A stretch of DNA of 64,000 nt from DAOPJM01 sp035399665 (GTDB lineage: Bacteria > Bacillota > Clostridia > Christensenellales > CAG-138). The DNA lies in assembly GCA_035399665.1 (NCBI GenBank), contig DAOPJM010000006.1, forward strand, positions 1 to 64,000, given 5' to 3'. The position numbers and the translations under genes are program-made. Positions 33,248 to 42,663 of the stretch are shown in pieces. The number at the start of each line of letters is the position of its first letter. Position 1 is the first letter of the stretch. The notes under the pieces are model-generated. The model ran no database searches, was not told the DNA's origin, and saw nothing but the letters and a program-made list of their open reading frames with translations.

Positions 33248-34458
33248 TCTATGCTCCTTCCCGCCAGAACGCCCGTGCTCCACGCAATCTGTAAATTGAA
33301 ACCGCCCGTGAAGGCGTCAACGTCTATCATTTCACCCGCGAAGTACAGCCCTTTCACGCGCTTGGCCTCCATTGTCGAGGGGTCGATCTCGCTCACCTTG
33401 ACCCCGCCTCGCGTGATTATGGCCTCGTCCACGGGGCGTTTGCGCTCAATATGCAGGCATACGCCCTTTAGCGTCTGCACCAGGCTCATACGCTGTGCGC
33501 GGGTAAAGCTCGCCGCGGGCGCGTGGGCGTCCACGGCCGCAAGCTCCAATACCACGTCAAGCAGCCTTGCGGGAAGCAGTCCAAAGAACGCGCCCCCCAC
33601 GGTCTTTTTGTTCGACGCCGCTATGTCGCGCACAAGCCTTGCGTCAAGCGTCTCCGCCGAAAGCGCGGGCTTTAGGTCTATGAACAGCTCATAGCTCGCG
33701 TCATCGTCCATGTATGCCGAAGCGGTGAGCACGAGCGGGCCTGATACCCCAAAGTGGGTGAAAAGCATCTCGCCAAGCTCCGAGTACAGCGCCTTGCCCT
33801 TGCGCTTCAATGTGAGAGTAACGTTCTTGAGGCTGACGCCGGAGAGAGTACCGCACCAGCTCTCGCGGGTCTCAAGCGGCACAAGCGAACCCTGCGTCGG
33901 GGTTACGGCAAGCCCCAGCTCCTCGGCAAACCGCAGTCCGTCGCCTGTTGAGCCGGTAGAGGGGTAGGACACCCCGCCCGTGGCCAGTACCGCCGCGTCA
34001 AAGGGCAGGGTCTTGCCCGATACTGTGACGCCGACGACAGCGCCGCCGCTAACCGCGACGCCCTCTATGCGGGTGTTCAAAAGAACCTTCACGCCAAGCT
34101 CGTCCATACGCCTTGAGAGTGCGCGAATGACGTCGCTCGACTTGTCCGAAACGGGGAAAACGCGGTTGCCGCGCTCCACCTTGAGCGGCACGCCCATGCT
34201 CTCGAACCCGCGCATGACGTCGGCGGGACAGCAGGCCGAATACGCGCTGTATAAAAAGCGCGGGTTATGAACCACATTGTCAAAGAATCCGTCCCTGTTT
34301 GTGTCGTTGGTGAGGTTGCAGCGCCCCTTGCCCGTTATGTACAGCTTCATGCCAAGCTTGGCGTTGCGCTCAAAAAGCGTGACCCTGTTTCCGTTCTCCG
34401 CGGCCTTTATCGCGCAGGCCATGCCCGCCGCGCCGCCGCCTATTATGGCAATGTTCAT
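33244..34458 (-). CDS. HI0933/YhiN-type FAD-dependent oxidoreductase
   Basis: A 404-aa flavoprotein with the N-terminal dinucleotide-binding motif IIGGGAAGMACAIKAAENG, FERNAKLGMKLYITGKGRCNLTN (family signature), LATGGVSYPSTGSTGDG, and the C-terminal GLYFAGEMIDVDAFTGGFNLQIAWSTG. The physiological role of this family is poorly defined (aminoacetone oxidase has been suggested for members). The start at 34458 has GGGAGG 5 nt upstream and overlaps surE by 4 bp. Confidence 0.92.
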   Translation of the reverse strand: MNIAIIGGGAAGMACAIKAAENGNRVTLFERNAKLGMKLYITGKGRCNLTNDTNRDGFFDNVVHNPRFLYSAYSACCPADVMRGFESMGVPLKVERGNRVFPVSDKSSDVIRALSRRMDELGVKVLLNTRIEGVAVSGGAVVGVTVSGKTLPFDAAVLATGGVSYPSTGSTGDGLRFAEELGLAVTPTQGSLVPLETRESWCGTLSGVSLKNVTLTLKRKGKALYSELGEMLFTHFGVSGPLVLTASAYMDDDASYELFIDLKPALSAETLDARLVRDIAASNKKTVGGAFFGLLPARLLDVVLELAAVDAHAPAASFTRAQRMSLVQTLKGVCLHIERKRPVDEAIITRGGVKVSEIDPSTMEAKRVKGLYFAGEMIDVDAFTGGFNLQIAWSTGVLAGRSIE

Positions 34459-35222
34459 CTTGCCTCCCAAAGCCCATTCAAAAGGGCGTCGTCTATATTG
34501 TGATTAATACCACTCTCTCCGCTCAGTCCCATGGTCGTGAAGCTGATATAGCCCGCCTCGTTGAGCATGACGTCGCTGTCCTGCCCGCCGCTTCTTGAGC
34601 TTTCGCGGGGGGTGTGGTAGCAAAGCCTGCCGTCCGCGTCGCTGATCACAGCGTATGGGCTGTCATAGTCCACCCTGCCCAAGGTCGCAAGCCTTACGCC
34701 CTTGACCTTGGAAAGGTGCAAATCGGGGGCGTTGACGTTAAGGAAAAGCCCCTTGGGGAGCGGGTTTTCAAAAAGGGCGCGCATGGCAAGCTTCGCGGCG
34801 AACGCGGCGGTCGGCATATTGGCGCAGCCGCCCAAGGATATGGCGATAGCGGGAAGCCCGTAGCGCACGGCAGCCTCCCGCGCAGCCGCGACAGTGCCGG
34901 AATACAGCGTGTCAGTGCCGAGATTATGTCCGTTGTTAATGCCGGAAATCACCAGCTCGGGCATGTCGAAAAGGTTGCCTATTGCAAGCCGCACACAGTC
35001 TACGGGGGTTCCGGAAATGGCGTAGGCCGCGGCGCCGTGGGCGGCGGGGTCGATCCAAGGCACGGCCCGAAGCGGAGGCGACAGTGTCATGGCGGAAGCC
35101 ACCGCGCTTCTCTGTGAATCGGGGGCGGCTATATAAAGCTCATGCTCCTTGTAAAGCGCGGCGATCAGCGCGTGCAGCCCGAAGGCCGAGATCCCATCGT
35201 CGTTGGTCAAAAGTATACGCAT
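34455..35222 (-). CDS. surE: 5'/3'-nucleotidase SurE
   Basis: A 255-aa phosphatase beginning MRILLTNDDGISAFGL (metal-binding D-D), with AAPDSQRSAVASAMTL, ISGTPVDCVRLAI, and VISGINNGHNLGTDTLYSGTVAAAREA. It dephosphorylates nucleoside monophosphates and has roles in stress survival. It is the first gene of surE-yhiN-cmk-plsC-ispH. The start at 35222 is set by the invariant MRILLTNDDG beginning. Confidence 0.95.
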   Translation of the reverse strand: MRILLTNDDGISAFGLHALIAALYKEHELYIAAPDSQRSAVASAMTLSPPLRAVPWIDPAAHGAAAYAISGTPVDCVRLAIGNLFDMPELVISGINNGHNLGTDTLYSGTVAAAREAAVRYGLPAIAISLGGCANMPTAAFAAKLAMRALFENPLPKGLFLNVNAPDLHLSKVKGVRLATLGRVDYDSPYAVISDADGRLCYHTPRESSRSGGQDSDVMLNEAGYISFTTMGLSGESGINHNIDDALLNGLWEAR

Positions 35223-35324
35223 ACGTTGAACTGTCCTCCCGTTCCCTAATAAGATATAACAAAACGCGGGGTTTGGCAATAGCCGCGGCGCCAAAAAGCG
35301 CGATTTTAAGTGTTGACGGGGAGC

Positions 35325-35464
35325 GGGGAGCGCATCTATAACCGCAAGCTTGTTTCAAGATCCTTCGACAAGCTCAGGATGACAAGGGGGTGGCGTTCGG
35401 GGGAGCGCATCTATAACCGCAAGCTTGTTTCAGGATCCTTCGGAGCTAATGCTCCTCAGGATGA
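35325..35464 (+). repeat. Dispersed palindromic repeat, two right half-units in tandem
   Basis: Two successive copies of GGAGCGCATCTATAACCGC..CAAGCTTGTTTCA then GATCCTTCG..CTCAGGATGAC, ending at about 35384 and 35464. No gene is seen in 35223-35661. Confidence 0.85.
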
Positions 35465-35604
35465 CAAAAGGGTGAGTTGGCGGAACATATTGGGATAACA
35501 AGGGGGTTGACCGGCGAGAATATATTAGGTCGCAAGCGGCGGTATTTTTGGGCGCTTTTCGCGTTTTTGCGGCAGTCTCTTCAATTATTATTTACATCAT
35601 CATA

Positions 35605-35633
35605 TTTACAACAACCCCTGTTTATGGTATAAT
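35605..35633 (+). promoter_or_regulatory. Promoter of recF-gyrB-gyrA
   Basis: TTTACA (35605-35610), 17 bp, TATAAT (35628-35633), 28 bp before the recF GTG. Confidence 0.85.
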
Positions 35634-35661
35634 AAACTAATTCCTTCGGAGGTTATTTTTA

Positions 35662-36759
35662 GTGCGCGTTGACAGCCTGAAGCTGACCGAGTTTCGCAAT
35701 TACAGTCGCCTCGAAATCACGCCTGACGCGGGGTTTTGCGTACTGACCGGCAGGAACGGCGCGGGCAAGACGAACGTATTGGAAGCGATTTTCCTCTGTT
35801 CATTCGGCAGGAGTCAGCGCACGCCCAGGGACGCTGAGCTAATCAGCTACGACAGTCCGGAGGGCAGCGTAATTCTGGACGCCACTACCCGTCAAGGCAA
35901 GCGCAATGTGCGCATGAGCCTCTACGCAAAGGAGCGCAAGAGGGTCATTCTGGACGGAGTGCCGCTGACGCGCTCGGGTGAGCTTATGGGCTGTCTGAAT
36001 GTGGTCATGTTCTCCCCCGAGGATTTATCCTTGGTCAAGGACGGCCCCGCCGAAAGGCGGCGTTTCCTGAACATGGAGCTGTCTGGCCAATCGCCCGCCT
36101 ATTACTACAAGCTGCAACAGTACAACAACGCGCTAAAGCAGCGCAACACCCTCCTAAAGGACGGCGACAACCTCGACTACGATATGTTGGAGTCTTGGGA
36201 CGAGCAGCTTGCGGGCTTGGGAGCGGCGATAACCTTGGCAAGGACGCAGTTCGTGGGCGAGATCGCGGACGCGGCGTGTCGCAGACACAGGCAGATGAGC
36301 GACGGTATGGACGAGCTTGTGGTAAGCTATCAGCCCAACCTGCCCCCGACCGCGCCCGACGAGCTTGCGGGCGTGATGATGGACAGGCTCAGCTCCAACC
36401 TTGAGCGCGACATCTTCCGAGGCACAACCTCGGTGGGGCCGCACAGGGACGATATTCTCCTAACCCTCAACGGGGTGGACGCGAGGATATATGGCTCGCA
36501 GGGGCAGCAGCGCACCGTGGCGTTGGCGCTGAAGCTCTCCGTGATAGAGCTTATCCGAAGGCTTCGGGGCGAAAACCCCGTACTCCTTTTGGACGATGTG
36601 TTCTCGGAGCTGGACGCTGTGCGGCAGGCAAGGCTTATCGCGAGCATAGAGGGCTGCCAGGCGTTTATCACCTGCACGCATTTGGAGGAGTTGACCCGAG
36701 CGGGCGCGGACTCCATGCAGATATTCAATGTCAGTAACGGAACCATAGTAGAAGTATAG
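35662..36759 (+). CDS. recF: DNA replication and repair protein RecF
   Basis: A 365-aa SMC-like ATPase: Walker A GRNGAGKTN near residue 31, signature region GSQGQQRTVALALKLS, and Walker B VLLLDDVFSELD. It loads RecA at gaps with RecO and RecR. It starts with GTG (35662) behind CGGAGG. It lies 22 bp upstream of gyrB, but the usual dnaA-dnaN upstream are absent here; a repeat region and the oppositely oriented surE operon precede it. Confidence 0.96.
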   Translation: MRVDSLKLTEFRNYSRLEITPDAGFCVLTGRNGAGKTNVLEAIFLCSFGRSQRTPRDAELISYDSPEGSVILDATTRQGKRNVRMSLYAKERKRVILDGVPLTRSGELMGCLNVVMFSPEDLSLVKDGPAERRRFLNMELSGQSPAYYYKLQQYNNALKQRNTLLKDGDNLDYDMLESWDEQLAGLGAAITLARTQFVGEIADAACRRHRQMSDGMDELVVSYQPNLPPTAPDELAGVMMDRLSSNLERDIFRGTTSVGPHRDDILLTLNGVDARIYGSQGQQRTVALALKLSVIELIRRLRGENPVLLLDDVFSELDAVRQARLIASIEGCQAFITCTHLEELTRAGADSMQIFNVSNGTIVEV

Positions 36760-36781
36760 AGAGGACGACAAAAAGACGACA

Positions 36782-38728
36782 ATGGAAGAATTCGAACACA
36801 ACGTATCCGAGTCCTACGACGCATCGCAGATACAGGTCTTGGAGGGTTTGGAGGCTGTGCGCCGCAGACCCGGAATGTACATAGGCACCACCGACCTCAA
36901 CGGGCTTCATCACCTTGTGACCGAGGTTGTGGACAACTCCATCGATGAAGCGCTCGCGGGCTTTTGCACCCATATAGAGATAGCCATTCACGAGGACAAC
37001 TCCGTCACGGTACGCGACAACGGCAGGGGCATACCTGTGGGCTATCATGCCAAGACGGGCAAGGACGCCCTTGAAGTGGCTCTGACCATACTGCACGCGG
37101 GCGGCAAGTTCGGCGGCGGGGGCTATAAGGTTTCCGGCGGTCTGCACGGCGTGGGCGTGTCCTGCGTTAACGCGCTCTCCGAGAAGCTGCGAGCCGAGGT
37201 TCGCCGCGACGGACACATATATATACAGAATTACAGCAAGGGTCTCCCCTTGGACGAGGTTCATATTGAGGGCGACTGCCCCCGAGATGAAACCGGTACC
37301 ACAATTTGGTTCCTGCCCGACGTCACCATATTCGATTCGGTGGTGTTCGAGTTCGACGCCATGACTGCGCGCTTCCGCGAGCTTGCCTTCCTAAACGCCG
37401 GTATACGCATCACCGCGACGGATGAGCGCACCAATCCCCACACCGTCAAGAGCTACTGCTACGAGGGCGGCATACGCTCCTTTGTCGAGCATCTGAACAA
37501 GAACAAAGAGGTTTTACAGCCCGAACCGCTGTACTTTACCGCCGTGCGCTTCGAGGATGGGACGGAGACCGCAAGCGTTGAGATTGCCATGCAGTACAAC
37601 GACGGCTACAACGAGATGATACTCACCTTCGCGAACAATATCGCCACGCACGAGGGCGGCGCGCATCTTGTGGGCTTCAAGAACGCGCTCACCCGCGTTA
37701 TCAACGATTATGCCAAGAAGCACGGGCTGTTGAAGGCTTCCGACGCTTCGCTTTCGGGCGAGGACATCCGCGAGGGCTTGACCGCCATAGTCTCAGTGAA
37801 GCTCACCGAGCCGCAGTTTGAGGGGCAGACCAAGACTAAATTGGGCAACGCCGACATACGCCCCCTGGTGGACGGAGCAGTCGCGGACAAGCTTGCAACC
37901 TATTTGGAGGAGACGCCCGCGACAGCCAAGCTCATCATCGAGAAGTGCATCACCGCCAACCGCGCCCGCGACGCCGCAAGGAAGGCGCGTGAGCTGACCC
38001 GCAGAAAGACCGTCTTGGATTCGACAGCGCTGCCGGGCAAGCTTGCCGACTGTCAGGAGAAGGACCCCGCCATGTGCGAGCTGTTCATAGTCGAGGGCGA
38101 CTCGGCGGGCGGCAGCGCAAAGATGGGGCGAAACCGCATGTATCAGGCGATACTGCCCTTGAGAGGCAAGATATTAAACGTTGAGAAGGCAAGGCTTGAC
38201 CGCGTACTCTCCAACAACGAGATAAAGGCGATGATCACCGCCTTCGGCGCGGGCATGGATGAGGACTTCGATGTAAGCAAGCTTCGCTATCACAAGATTA
38301 TCTGCATGACCGATGCCGACGTTGACGGCAGTCATATCCGCATACTGCTTTTGACCTTCTTCTACCGCCATATGCGCCCCTTGGTCGAGCAGGGCTATGT
38401 CTACATCGCTCAGCCCCCGCTCTATCAGATTAAGCGCGGCAAGTATGAACGCTATGTCTACTCCGATGAGGAGCTGGATCAGGTGTTGACGGAGATAGGC
38501 CGCGAGCCTAAGCCCGTCATTCAGCGTTACAAAGGCTTGGGCGAGATGAACGCCGATCAGCTTTGGGACACCACCATGGACCCCGACAACAGACTTATGC
38601 TCAGGGTCAAGGTGGATGACGCCGTGGAAGCCGACGAGCTTTTCACCCTGCTTATGGGCGACAAGGTAGAGCCGCGCCGCGAATTTATCGAGCAAAACAG
38701 CAAGCTCGTTACCAACCTGGACGTATAG
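36782..38728 (+). CDS. gyrB: DNA gyrase subunit B
   Basis: A 648-aa GHKL ATPase/TOPRIM protein: EVVDNSIDEALAG, DNGRGIPVG, GGLHGVGVSCVNALS, TOPRIM motifs VEGDSAGGSAKMGR and DADVDGSHIRILLL, and the C-terminal QRYKGLGEMNADQLWDTTMD. Length is normal for the short (non-proteobacterial) form. With GyrA it introduces negative supercoils. Nine bases separate it from gyrA. Confidence 0.98.
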   Translation: MEEFEHNVSESYDASQIQVLEGLEAVRRRPGMYIGTTDLNGLHHLVTEVVDNSIDEALAGFCTHIEIAIHEDNSVTVRDNGRGIPVGYHAKTGKDALEVALTILHAGGKFGGGGYKVSGGLHGVGVSCVNALSEKLRAEVRRDGHIYIQNYSKGLPLDEVHIEGDCPRDETGTTIWFLPDVTIFDSVVFEFDAMTARFRELAFLNAGIRITATDERTNPHTVKSYCYEGGIRSFVEHLNKNKEVLQPEPLYFTAVRFEDGTETASVEIAMQYNDGYNEMILTFANNIATHEGGAHLVGFKNALTRVINDYAKKHGLLKASDASLSGEDIREGLTAIVSVKLTEPQFEGQTKTKLGNADIRPLVDGAVADKLATYLEETPATAKLIIEKCITANRARDAARKARELTRRKTVLDSTALPGKLADCQEKDPAMCELFIVEGDSAGGSAKMGRNRMYQAILPLRGKILNVEKARLDRVLSNNEIKAMITAFGAGMDEDFDVSKLRYHKIICMTDADVDGSHIRILLLTFFYRHMRPLVEQGYVYIAQPPLYQIKRGKYERYVYSDEELDQVLTEIGREPKPVIQRYKGLGEMNADQLWDTTMDPDNRLMLRVKVDDAVEADELFTLLMGDKVEPRREFIEQNSKLVTNLDV

Positions 38729-38737
38729 AGGTAAAGC

Positions 38738-41284
38738 ATGGACGATAAACACAGAATACTTCCCCATCATCTTGAGAAGGAGATGAAGACGAGCTTCATA
38801 GCCTACGCCATGGCGGTCATCATTGACCGCGCCCTGCCCGATGTGCGCGACGGTCTAAAGCCCGTACACCGCAGGATACTCTACTCCATGAGTGAGTTGG
38901 GGCTTCAGCCCGACAAGCCCTACCGCAAGAGCGCCCGTATCGTGGGCGATGTGCTGGGCAAATATCATCCTCACGGCGACACGGCGGTTTATGACGCCAT
39001 GGTGCGCCTTGCGCAGGACTTCTCCACCCGCTATCCCTTGGTGGAGGGACATGGCAACTTCGGTTCGGTGGACGGCGACGGCGCGGCGGCAATGCGTTAT
39101 ACCGAGGCGCGTATGTCCAAGCTCACAACCGAGATGATGGCTGACATCGAAAAGGATACGGTGGATTTCTACCCGAACTTCGATGAAACCCTGACCCAGC
39201 CCTCCGTCATGCCCTGCCGTTTCCCCAACCTATTGGTGAACGGCTCGGGCGGCATAGCCGTGGGCATGGCTACCAATATGCCCCCGCACAACTTGGGCGA
39301 GGTCATAGACGGTTTGGTTGCCATGATAGACAATCCGGATATCAGCCTTGACGATCTGATGAGCTATATTCCGGGTCCGGACTTCCCCACGGGAGCCACG
39401 ATTTTGGGCAAGATGGGCATTACAAGCGCATACCGCACCGGCAGAGGCCGCATCGTGGTGCGCGCAAAGGCGGAGATAGAGCCAATGAGCGCGAACCGCT
39501 CACGCATCATAGTCACCGAAATACCCTATCAGGTCAACAAGGCGCGCATGGTCGAGCGCATAGCCGACCTTGTGCATCAGAAGAAGATAGAGGGTATTTC
39601 GGACTTGCGCGACGAGACTGACCGCACCGGCACGCGCATAGTCATAGAGCTGAAGCGCGACGTCAACCCGGAGGTCTTGCTCAACAACCTCTACAAGCAC
39701 ACCGATATGCAGACCACCTTTGGCGTTATCAACCTTGCGTTGGTGGACGGCGAACCGAAGGTGCTCAACCTAAAGCAGCTGCTGTATTACTATTTGGAGC
39801 ATCAGCGCGACGTCGTGACGCGCCGCACGCGCTTCGACCTCAAGCGGGCTTTGGAACGCCTGCATATATTGGAGGGACTGCTTATCGCCCTTGACAATAT
39901 AGACGAGGTTGTGGCATTGATTAAGTCGTCAGCGAGCGCGGCGGAGGCCAAAGCCCGCCTGAACGAACGCTTTGGGCTGTCCGAGCGTCAGGCGCAGGCC
40001 GTGCTGGATATGCGTTTACAGCGCTTGGTGGGCTTGGAACGCGACAAGCTTGTCGCGGAGAAGGCCGATTTGGAGGTCAAGGTGGAGTATTACCGCTCGC
40101 TGCTTGCGGACGAGCATTTGTTGATGGGCGTTATCAAGCAGGAGGCTTTGGAGGTCAAGGCCAAATATTCCGACCCCAGACGCACCGAGATAACCCAGAT
40201 GATAGAGGACATCGACTTGGACGACGTGATTCAGCAGGAGGACATGATAGTCACCCTTACTCACTTCGGCTATGTCAAGCGCGTGTCGCCCGACGTCTTT
40301 AAGGCGCAGAACCGCGGCGGCAGGGGCGTGAAGGGGCAGACGACACGCGAGGAGGACTTTGTTGAGCGCATAGTCCACACCAACACCCACGCGCTGATAC
40401 TGTTCTTCACCAACAAGGGCAGGGTGTATCGGATAAAGTGTTATGCGATTCCCGAAAGCTCCAAGGCGTCCAAGGGTATGCCCGTGGTCAATCTGCTGCA
40501 CATGGGCGAGGGCGAGTTTGTGACCGCCATGTTCCCGCTGGACAAGGCGGACGAGGACGACAAATACCTTGTCACCGCGACGCGTATGGGCATGATCAAA
40601 AAGACCCGCATTGACGAGTGCATGAACATCCGCAAGGGCGGTCTGATGGTGCATCAGCTTCGCGAGGACGATTACCTTATCAGCGTTGAGCTGTCCAAGG
40701 GCAATGAGGACTTCATGGTTTGCACCCACAGCGGCAAGTCGATACGCTTCAACGAGTGTGATGTTCGCGCCACGGGACGCGGCGGACTGGGCGTTCGCGC
40801 CATCAAGGTTGGCGAGGATGACCGCGTGGTCGAGATGTGCAAGGTCATTCCAAACGGCAATATACTCACCGTTACCGAGAAGGGCATGGGCAAGCGCACG
40901 CCGGAGGAGCAGTACAACACACAAGGACGAGGCGGCAAGGGCATAACCGTCATGAAGCTCACCGAGAGAACCGGCGAGCTGGTATGCATGAAGGTCATTA
41001 CCGATGATGAGGATCTGCTGCTTGTCCGAAACGACGGCACGGTGCTTAGGATGCCCATCCCGCAGGTGCCGATTATCGGCAGGGCTACGCAGGGAGTTCG
41101 CATGATGCGCGTGGACGACGGCTCAAGGCTTGCTTGGGTCGCGGTCGTGCCGCACATGGACGAGAGCGACGAGGAAAGCGACGTGGTTATCGACGCGCCC
41201 GAGAGCGTTGAGGCGGTCGAAGCGGAAACGTTCGATTACGAGTCGGAAACGCCCGAAGCAGACGAAAACGATACGGAGGAATAG
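38738..41284 (+). CDS. gyrA: DNA gyrase subunit A
   Basis: An 848-aa type IIA topoisomerase subunit. The catalytic Tyr is Y121 in AAMRYTEARMSK. The quinolone-determining region reads HPHGDTAVYDAMV, with Thr at the position of E. coli Ser83. The GyrA box is present as QNRGGRG in the C-terminal beta-pinwheel, supporting gyrase rather than topoisomerase IV. An acidic tail of about 35 residues ends the protein. Confidence 0.98.
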   Translation: MDDKHRILPHHLEKEMKTSFIAYAMAVIIDRALPDVRDGLKPVHRRILYSMSELGLQPDKPYRKSARIVGDVLGKYHPHGDTAVYDAMVRLAQDFSTRYPLVEGHGNFGSVDGDGAAAMRYTEARMSKLTTEMMADIEKDTVDFYPNFDETLTQPSVMPCRFPNLLVNGSGGIAVGMATNMPPHNLGEVIDGLVAMIDNPDISLDDLMSYIPGPDFPTGATILGKMGITSAYRTGRGRIVVRAKAEIEPMSANRSRIIVTEIPYQVNKARMVERIADLVHQKKIEGISDLRDETDRTGTRIVIELKRDVNPEVLLNNLYKHTDMQTTFGVINLALVDGEPKVLNLKQLLYYYLEHQRDVVTRRTRFDLKRALERLHILEGLLIALDNIDEVVALIKSSASAAEAKARLNERFGLSERQAQAVLDMRLQRLVGLERDKLVAEKADLEVKVEYYRSLLADEHLLMGVIKQEALEVKAKYSDPRRTEITQMIEDIDLDDVIQQEDMIVTLTHFGYVKRVSPDVFKAQNRGGRGVKGQTTREEDFVERIVHTNTHALILFFTNKGRVYRIKCYAIPESSKASKGMPVVNLLHMGEGEFVTAMFPLDKADEDDKYLVTATRMGMIKKTRIDECMNIRKGGLMVHQLREDDYLISVELSKGNEDFMVCTHSGKSIRFNECDVRATGRGGLGVRAIKVGEDDRVVEMCKVIPNGNILTVTEKGMGKRTPEEQYNTQGRGGKGITVMKLTERTGELVCMKVITDDEDLLLVRNDGTVLRMPIPQVPIIGRATQGVRMMRVDDGSRLAWVAVVPHMDESDEESDVVIDAPESVEAVEAETFDYESETPEADENDTEE

Positions 41285-41287
41285 GCC

Positions 41288-42610
41288 ATAGCTTACCCCA
41301 TACCGAACGATATAAAGGAGCTTGCCCACGCTTTCATTGGCGTGGGCATTCCGCTTTACGCCGTTGGCGGCTTTGTAAGGGACTCGCTCTTGGGGCGGGA
41401 CTGTTCGGACATAGACCTTGCGAGCGCATTCACGCCCGATGAGCTGGACGCTTTTCTGACCCAACGGGGTATTTCACACAAGCTGACCTGTGCGCGGCTC
41501 GGCACGGTGGTTATTGCGCTTGAAAGCGGGAGGTACGAGCATACCACGTTCAGGCGCGAGAGCTATGGCGCGGGCGGCGGACATGAGCCGGTGAGCGTTG
41601 CGTTTACGAAAAGTCTGAAGGAGGACGCTAAGAGGCGTGACTTCTCCGTCAACGCGCTGTACCTTGAGCTTGACAGCGGAGAGCTTATCGACCCCGTGGC
41701 AGGATGCAGGGATATTGAAAAGAAGCTGCTTCGCACCACGACCTTTGACCCTTACCGCATATTGAGCGACGACGGACTTCGCATAATGCGCCTTGCCCGC
41801 TTCACGGCGCAGTTGGGGTTTGAGACGGAGGAGAATACATTTGTCTGCGCGAAGGAGAACGCGGTGCTGCTTGGTGACATCGCGCCTGAACGCAAGCGTG
41901 ACGAGCTTATGAAGCTCTTGGGACAGGACGATGCTCTAAAAGGGCTTGAGATGATGAGCAAGCTTGACGCTTGGCAATATGTCATACCCGAGCTGGACGC
42001 CTGCAAGGGGCTAAAGCAACAGCATAAGTATCATATTTTTGATGTGCAGGGGCATTGCTTTCATGTTTGCGCCGAGCTGCCAAAGGATGATGTGGTGTTA
42101 AGGCTTGCGGGGTTGATTCATGACCTTGCAAAGGGCGTGGGTGAGTGGCGAAATCATGATGTCGTGGGCGAAGGAATGGCCAGGGCTGTCATGGAGCGGC
42201 TGCGCTTTGACAGAGGCAGTATTAACCGCGTGTGCGCGATAGTTCGCGATCATATGTATGATATGCCAAGAGATGAGCTTGACGAGGAGACCGTAAGAAA
42301 ACGCTTCGCAAGCTGGGGCAGGGTGCATACGAAGGAGCTGCTGCAGTTTCGAGACGCCGATATTAAAGGCTGCGGCGGCGGAACTATGCGGCTCTGCAAC
42401 AGAGCGGAGCTGTACAATGATATGCTGAGGCGAAATACCCCGTTCGCGCTGAGTGAGCTGAAGCTTAGCGGGACGGAGCTTATGAATGAACTGCATATGC
42501 AAGGCGGCGAACGGGTGGGCGAGCTGCTAAACGAGCTTTGGATGCACTGCGCGGTTCATCCGGAGGACAACGAAACCGCCGCGCTCCTTGCCCTTTCCCA
42601 TAGTCTGTAA
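41288..42610 (+). CDS. cca: CCA tRNA nucleotidyltransferase (probable non-ATG start)
   Basis: A class II CCA-adding enzyme with GGFVRDSLLGRDCSDIDLA (GG.VRD plus D-x-D metal site), KRRDFSVNALYLE, DDGLRIMRLARF (template region) and an HD-like domain (LAGLIHDLAKG). It adds or repairs the 3' CCA of tRNA. The first ordinary start is GTG at 41342, but it has no Shine-Dalgarno sequence and drops the family-like segment IPNDIKELAHAFIGVG. The frame is open back to the gyrA stop. The only well-placed start is ATA at 41288, with GGAGGA at 41275-41280 seven nt upstream. The true start is therefore 41288 (ATA or a miscalled ATG) or, less likely, 41342. Confidence 0.85.
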   Translation: MAYPIPNDIKELAHAFIGVGIPLYAVGGFVRDSLLGRDCSDIDLASAFTPDELDAFLTQRGISHKLTCARLGTVVIALESGRYEHTTFRRESYGAGGGHEPVSVAFTKSLKEDAKRRDFSVNALYLELDSGELIDPVAGCRDIEKKLLRTTTFDPYRILSDDGLRIMRLARFTAQLGFETEENTFVCAKENAVLLGDIAPERKRDELMKLLGQDDALKGLEMMSKLDAWQYVIPELDACKGLKQQHKYHIFDVQGHCFHVCAELPKDDVVLRLAGLIHDLAKGVGEWRNHDVVGEGMARAVMERLRFDRGSINRVCAIVRDHMYDMPRDELDEETVRKRFASWGRVHTKELLQFRDADIKGCGGGTMRLCNRAELYNDMLRRNTPFALSELKLSGTELMNELHMQGGERVGELLNELWMHCAVHPEDNETAALLALSHSL

Positions 42611-42663
42611 AATATCCTGTGCCTGTCCACTCCCCCGTGAAGTTCCCTCGCTCAACCCTTCGT

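Noticed and set aside
38960..39000. GyrA Thr at the Ser83-equivalent as a quinolone-resistance mutation
   Set aside because: Thr is the natural residue at this position in several bacteria (for example Pseudomonas), so it is not evidence of acquired resistance.
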